Assembly (NCBI GenBank): GCA_030146725.1
Contig: JASLBJ010000143.1
Location: 1 to 14,245 of the forward strand
Length of the DNA stretch: 14,245 bases
Direction of reading: 5' to 3'
Source: Sphingomicrobium sp.
GTDB taxonomy: Bacteria > Pseudomonadota > Alphaproteobacteria > Sphingomonadales > Sphingomonadaceae
Position numbers and translations under genes: made by a program. Within the stretch, counting starts at the first letter, position 1; each line of letters opens with the position of its first letter. The notes under the pieces were generated by a model. It searched no databases. It had not been told where the DNA came from and saw only the letters and a program-made list of their open reading frames with translations. Positions 12,527 through 14,245 of this stretch are shown in pieces.

Positions 12527-13474
12527 TCACATCGATACGGGCTTGCCGGCTTCGGCGAAATAGGCCCGCAGCGCCTGGCTAGCCGTGGGTGACAGTTCCA
12601 CGAACACCCGGCGGCCGTCATGCGGATCGGCCCGGCGCATGAAAATGCCCTCGTCCGTCATTGTCTTGAGCCAGCGGAGCGCCGTCGTTGCGGGCACCGC
12701 TGCGGCAATGCACAGGCTCGATACCGGCACACGCAGTTGCGCGATTTCAGCCTGGAGCAGGTCGAGCAGCATGTCCCAGGCCGGGTCGGCGAACAGCTCC
12801 TCGGAGAAGAACCGTGCACGCAAGCGGCGCGCGCGAATGACACTTCGCACCATGTCGGCCGACACTTGGGGCGCCTCGCCCGACGGCGGCGGCTGAAGAT
12901 CGGGCATGCGCCCGATCGGCTGTGGACCGGTCGACAGCCGCGCAAGTGTCGAGGCGATCCGACTCACTTCCTCGCTAAGCTGACGAAGCCGGATTGCGTT
13001 CTTGTCGGAAGCGATGTCAGACAGATGATCGCCTCTGCCGGCGCCTGCAATTGCCAGTGCAAGCGCCGCTGTCCGCTGCGCGTCGTCGGCGTCGATCAGC
13101 AGGGCGATGTTGCTGTCGTTCAGCCTCGCTGTGAGCGGGTCGAGGAGTCTTGCAGGCGCTGCGACGATCGCCGGGTAACGCTGGTCGCGTGCGTCGTGCT
13201 GGACCTGGTCGAGCAGCCGATCCATGGCGGCGCCGCCGTCCTCATTAAGTTCGACCCACAGGACCGACGCGGCAGCCTGCAGGCTGATCCGCTCGGGCGC
13301 CTGTTCGAGTCGGACTCTACCCGCGATCCGCAGGCCGCTGGCTTCGATCGTGCGGACGGCCCTGGCGAGCGCTGCATCGCTGTCTCCCGCAACCAGCACC
13401 GGATGGCGATCAAAGGAGTAACCTGCGTCACCGTAGGAGGGGCCACGTTGGGCCTCGGTCAAATACGCGTTCAT
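12527..13474 (-). CDS. Regulator with receiver-like N-terminus and MarR-type winged helix
   Basis: The 315-residue protein has two parts. Residues about 24-145 look like a CheY-type receiver fold (HPVLVAGDSD as strand 1, ASVLWVELNEDGG as strand 3, YPAIVAA, ALLIDADD), but no aspartate stands at the usual phosphoacceptor site (VELN), so it is probably a pseudo-receiver. A helical linker (158-182, coiled-coil-like) and a Pro-rich stretch follow. Residues about 231-310 form a MarR-type winged helix (AWDMLLDLLQAEI, PATTALRWLKTMTDEGIF, DPHDGRRVFVELS). The DPHDGR wing is characteristic. ATG at 13474 follows AGAGG with 10-base spacing; the frame is open to 13537. It is likely a DNA-binding regulator controlled by unknown input. 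The IS1595-type element starts just upstream, within its presumed promoter region. Confidence 0.78.
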   Translation of the reverse strand: MNAYLTEAQRGPSYGDAGYSFDRHPVLVAGDSDAALARAVRTIEASGLRIAGRVRLEQAPERISLQAAASVLWVELNEDGGAAMDRLLDQVQHDARDQRYPAIVAAPARLLDPLTARLNDSNIALLIDADDAQRTAALALAIAGAGRGDHLSDIASDKNAIRLRQLSEEVSRIASTLARLSTGPQPIGRMPDLQPPPSGEAPQVSADMVRSVIRARRLRARFFSEELFADPAWDMLLDLLQAEIAQLRVPVSSLCIAAAVPATTALRWLKTMTDEGIFMRRADPHDGRRVFVELSPTASQALRAYFAEAGKPVSM

Positions 13475-13518
13475 CTGAGGGACGTCCTCTCCGCAATGGG
13501 TTAGACCAAGCAGCGATG

Positions 13519-13546
13519 TTGTTAACCCGCATGGCAATTATATACT
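13519..13546 (+). promoter_or_regulatory. Likely promoter of the transposase gene
   Basis: TTGTTA (13519-13524) and TATACT (13541-13546) are 16 bases apart and lie 46 bases upstream of the transposase ATG. The local AT-rich sequence contrasts with the GC-rich surroundings. It may also lie across the left end of the IS. Confidence 0.4.
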
Positions 13547-13557
13547 TTACTTAGCAG

Positions 13558-13585
13558 CCTGTTTCGACCATAAGGATCGGACAGG
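13558..13585 (+). promoter_or_regulatory. Inverted repeat next to the transposase ribosome site
   Basis: CCTGT (13558-13562) pairs with ACAGG (13581-13585), with an inner CGA/TCG pair of triplets. The right arm overlaps the AGGGAG that precedes the transposase ATG, so a hairpin in the mRNA would partly hide the ribosome site. Sequestering of the translation start is a known way IS elements limit transposase. Confidence 0.35.
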
Positions 13586-13591
13586 GAGCGA

Positions 13592-14245
13592 ATGACCGTG
13601 GACATCAACATCACCGACCCGATCTTCCACAACGAAGAGAAGGCTTTGGCCCATCTGGAAGCCTCGCGTTGGGGTGGCGAGCCGACTTGCCCTCACTGTG
13701 GTTCGGTTCGCGTCCGTCGCATGGCTGGCAAAACCCAGGCCGGGATGTTCCTCTGCAACGATTGCCGCGACAAGTTCACCGTCCGCACTGGTTCGGTGAT
13801 GGAGCGCAGCCACGTTCCGCTGCACAAGTGGTTGCTCGCCACGCACCTGATGGCTGCTTCCAAGAAGGGCATGAGCGCCAAGCAGATGGAGCGTATGCTT
13901 GGCGTCACCTACAAGACGGCATGGTTCCTGTGCCACCGCATCCGTGAAGCGATGAAGCAGGACGGTGGACCTCTTGGTGGTCCCGGCAAGGTCGTTGAGG
14001 TCGATGAAACCTATGTCGGTGGCAAGGCTCACAACCGCGCGTTCCGTAAGCCTGCCGACAAGAAGGCAGTCGTTTCCCTAATCGAGCGTGGCGGTAAGGC
14101 TCGCAGCTTCCACGTTGGCTACGTCAATGCGAACAACCTTCGCCCGCTGATCGTCACCAACGTCGATCGCGGCTCGCAGCTTATGACCGACAGCCATCAG
14201 GTCTACACCAAGGTAGGCCGCGAGTTCGCTTCGCATGATGCGGTA
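13592..14245 (+). CDS. IS1595-family transposase (ISXO2-like), N-terminal part
   Basis: The ORF starts with ATG at 13592 (AGGGAG 3-4 bases upstream) and is still open at the window end after 218 codons, so it is truncated by the window, not visibly broken. It begins with a zinc ribbon of the IS1595 type: CPHC (C33, C36) and CNDC (C55, C58). Then come VPLHKWLLATHLMAASKKG, a helix-turn-helix-like GMSAKQMERMLGVTYKTAWF (93-112), and the ISXO2-like catalytic domain with VDETYVGGK (first acidic residue D138) and TDSHQVY (second, D200). The third catalytic residue lies outside. Codons such as GGT, CGT and GCT are commoner than in the neighbours, suggesting a foreign origin. It cuts and inserts the element; activity cannot be judged from the fragment. 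Confidence 0.92.
   Translation, partial: MTVDINITDPIFHNEEKALAHLEASRWGGEPTCPHCGSVRVRRMAGKTQAGMFLCNDCRDKFTVRTGSVMERSHVPLHKWLLATHLMAASKKGMSAKQMERMLGVTYKTAWFLCHRIREAMKQDGGPLGGPGKVVEVDETYVGGKAHNRAFRKPADKKAVVSLIERGGKARSFHVGYVNANNLRPLIVTNVDRGSQLMTDSHQVYTKVGREFASHDAV

Larger units (their letters stand above)
13519..14245 (+). mobile_element. IS1595-family (ISXO2-type) insertion sequence, left part only
   Basis: The transposase at 13592 marks an IS1595/ISXO2-like element that continues past the right edge. The left end must lie between the regulator start codon (13474) and the transposase ATG; it is placed near 13519 because an AT-rich promoter-like stretch begins there, but the terminal inverted repeat cannot be identified without the other end. 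Exact boundary and target-site duplication (8 bp is usual for this family) are unknown. Confidence 0.6.

Noticed and set aside
12620..13504. 294-codon plus-strand ORF opposite the MarR-type regulator
   Set aside because: No domain pattern and low-complexity composition; the minus-strand frame has a clear winged-helix motif.
12375..14245. tRNA-Val as attachment site of an integrated island
   Set aside because: No integrase gene and no repeat of the tRNA 3' end are seen in the window; the only mobile gene is an IS1595-type transposase, which does not use tRNA sites.
1..14245. CRISPR array, toxin-antitoxin, or phage defence cassette
   Set aside because: No regularly spaced repeats, no nuclease/helicase/reverse transcriptase-type ORFs, and no paired small toxin-antitoxin genes could be supported.

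Overview
The window is a compact, high-GC, tightly packed chromosomal segment of an alphaproteobacterium, most likely a sphingomonad (order Sphingomonadales). This rests on the lapA-pyrF ... accD-folC cluster, the sphingomonad-style single-domain response regulator next to an RsuA/RluB-type pseudouridine synthase, a DUF6456 protein, and an AmpG-like permease. No phage, plasmid, CRISPR array or recognised defence system is visible. The only mobile DNA is an IS1595/ISXO2-type element that runs off the right edge.

Left part (1-3416): the C-terminus of a DUF72 (YecE-like) protein converges on a 36-residue basic small protein. Next is an exported YkuD-fold L,D-transpeptidase. It converges on a minus-strand group: a small hypothetical protein, a hemerythrin-like HHE protein with its own terminator, and a membrane-anchored serine hydrolase of the class C beta-lactamase/DD-peptidase family.

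Centre (3579-6765): plus-strand housekeeping operon lapA, pyrF, accD, folC with overlapping or close junctions. In many alphaproteobacteria trpF-trpB-trpA lie between pyrF and accD. Here only 75 bp remain there, part of an imperfect 18-bp tandem repeat.

Right-centre (6762-10368): ampG (minus) shares its stop codon with folC across a CTAG. Upstream of ampG on the same strand is a single-domain response regulator, divergent from rluB-rsmD, which overlap by GTGA.

Right part (10346-14245): two minus-strand genes (an alanine/lysine-rich protein and a DUF6456 protein) are divergent from an XRE-type regulator with a degenerate, apparently non-catalytic S24-like C-terminal domain. Then come a 34-residue membrane protein, tRNA-Val(UAC), a minus-strand regulator with a receiver-like N-terminus and MarR-type winged helix, and the truncated transposase lying divergently close to that regulator's start.

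Three genes (L,D-transpeptidase, serine hydrolase, AmpG) relate to peptidoglycan synthesis or recycling but are in separate transcription units. I did not find a clearly new multi-gene system. The most notable points are the missing trpFBA block, the non-catalytic S24-like regulator next to DUF6456, the pseudo-receiver/MarR regulator, and the small ORFs.
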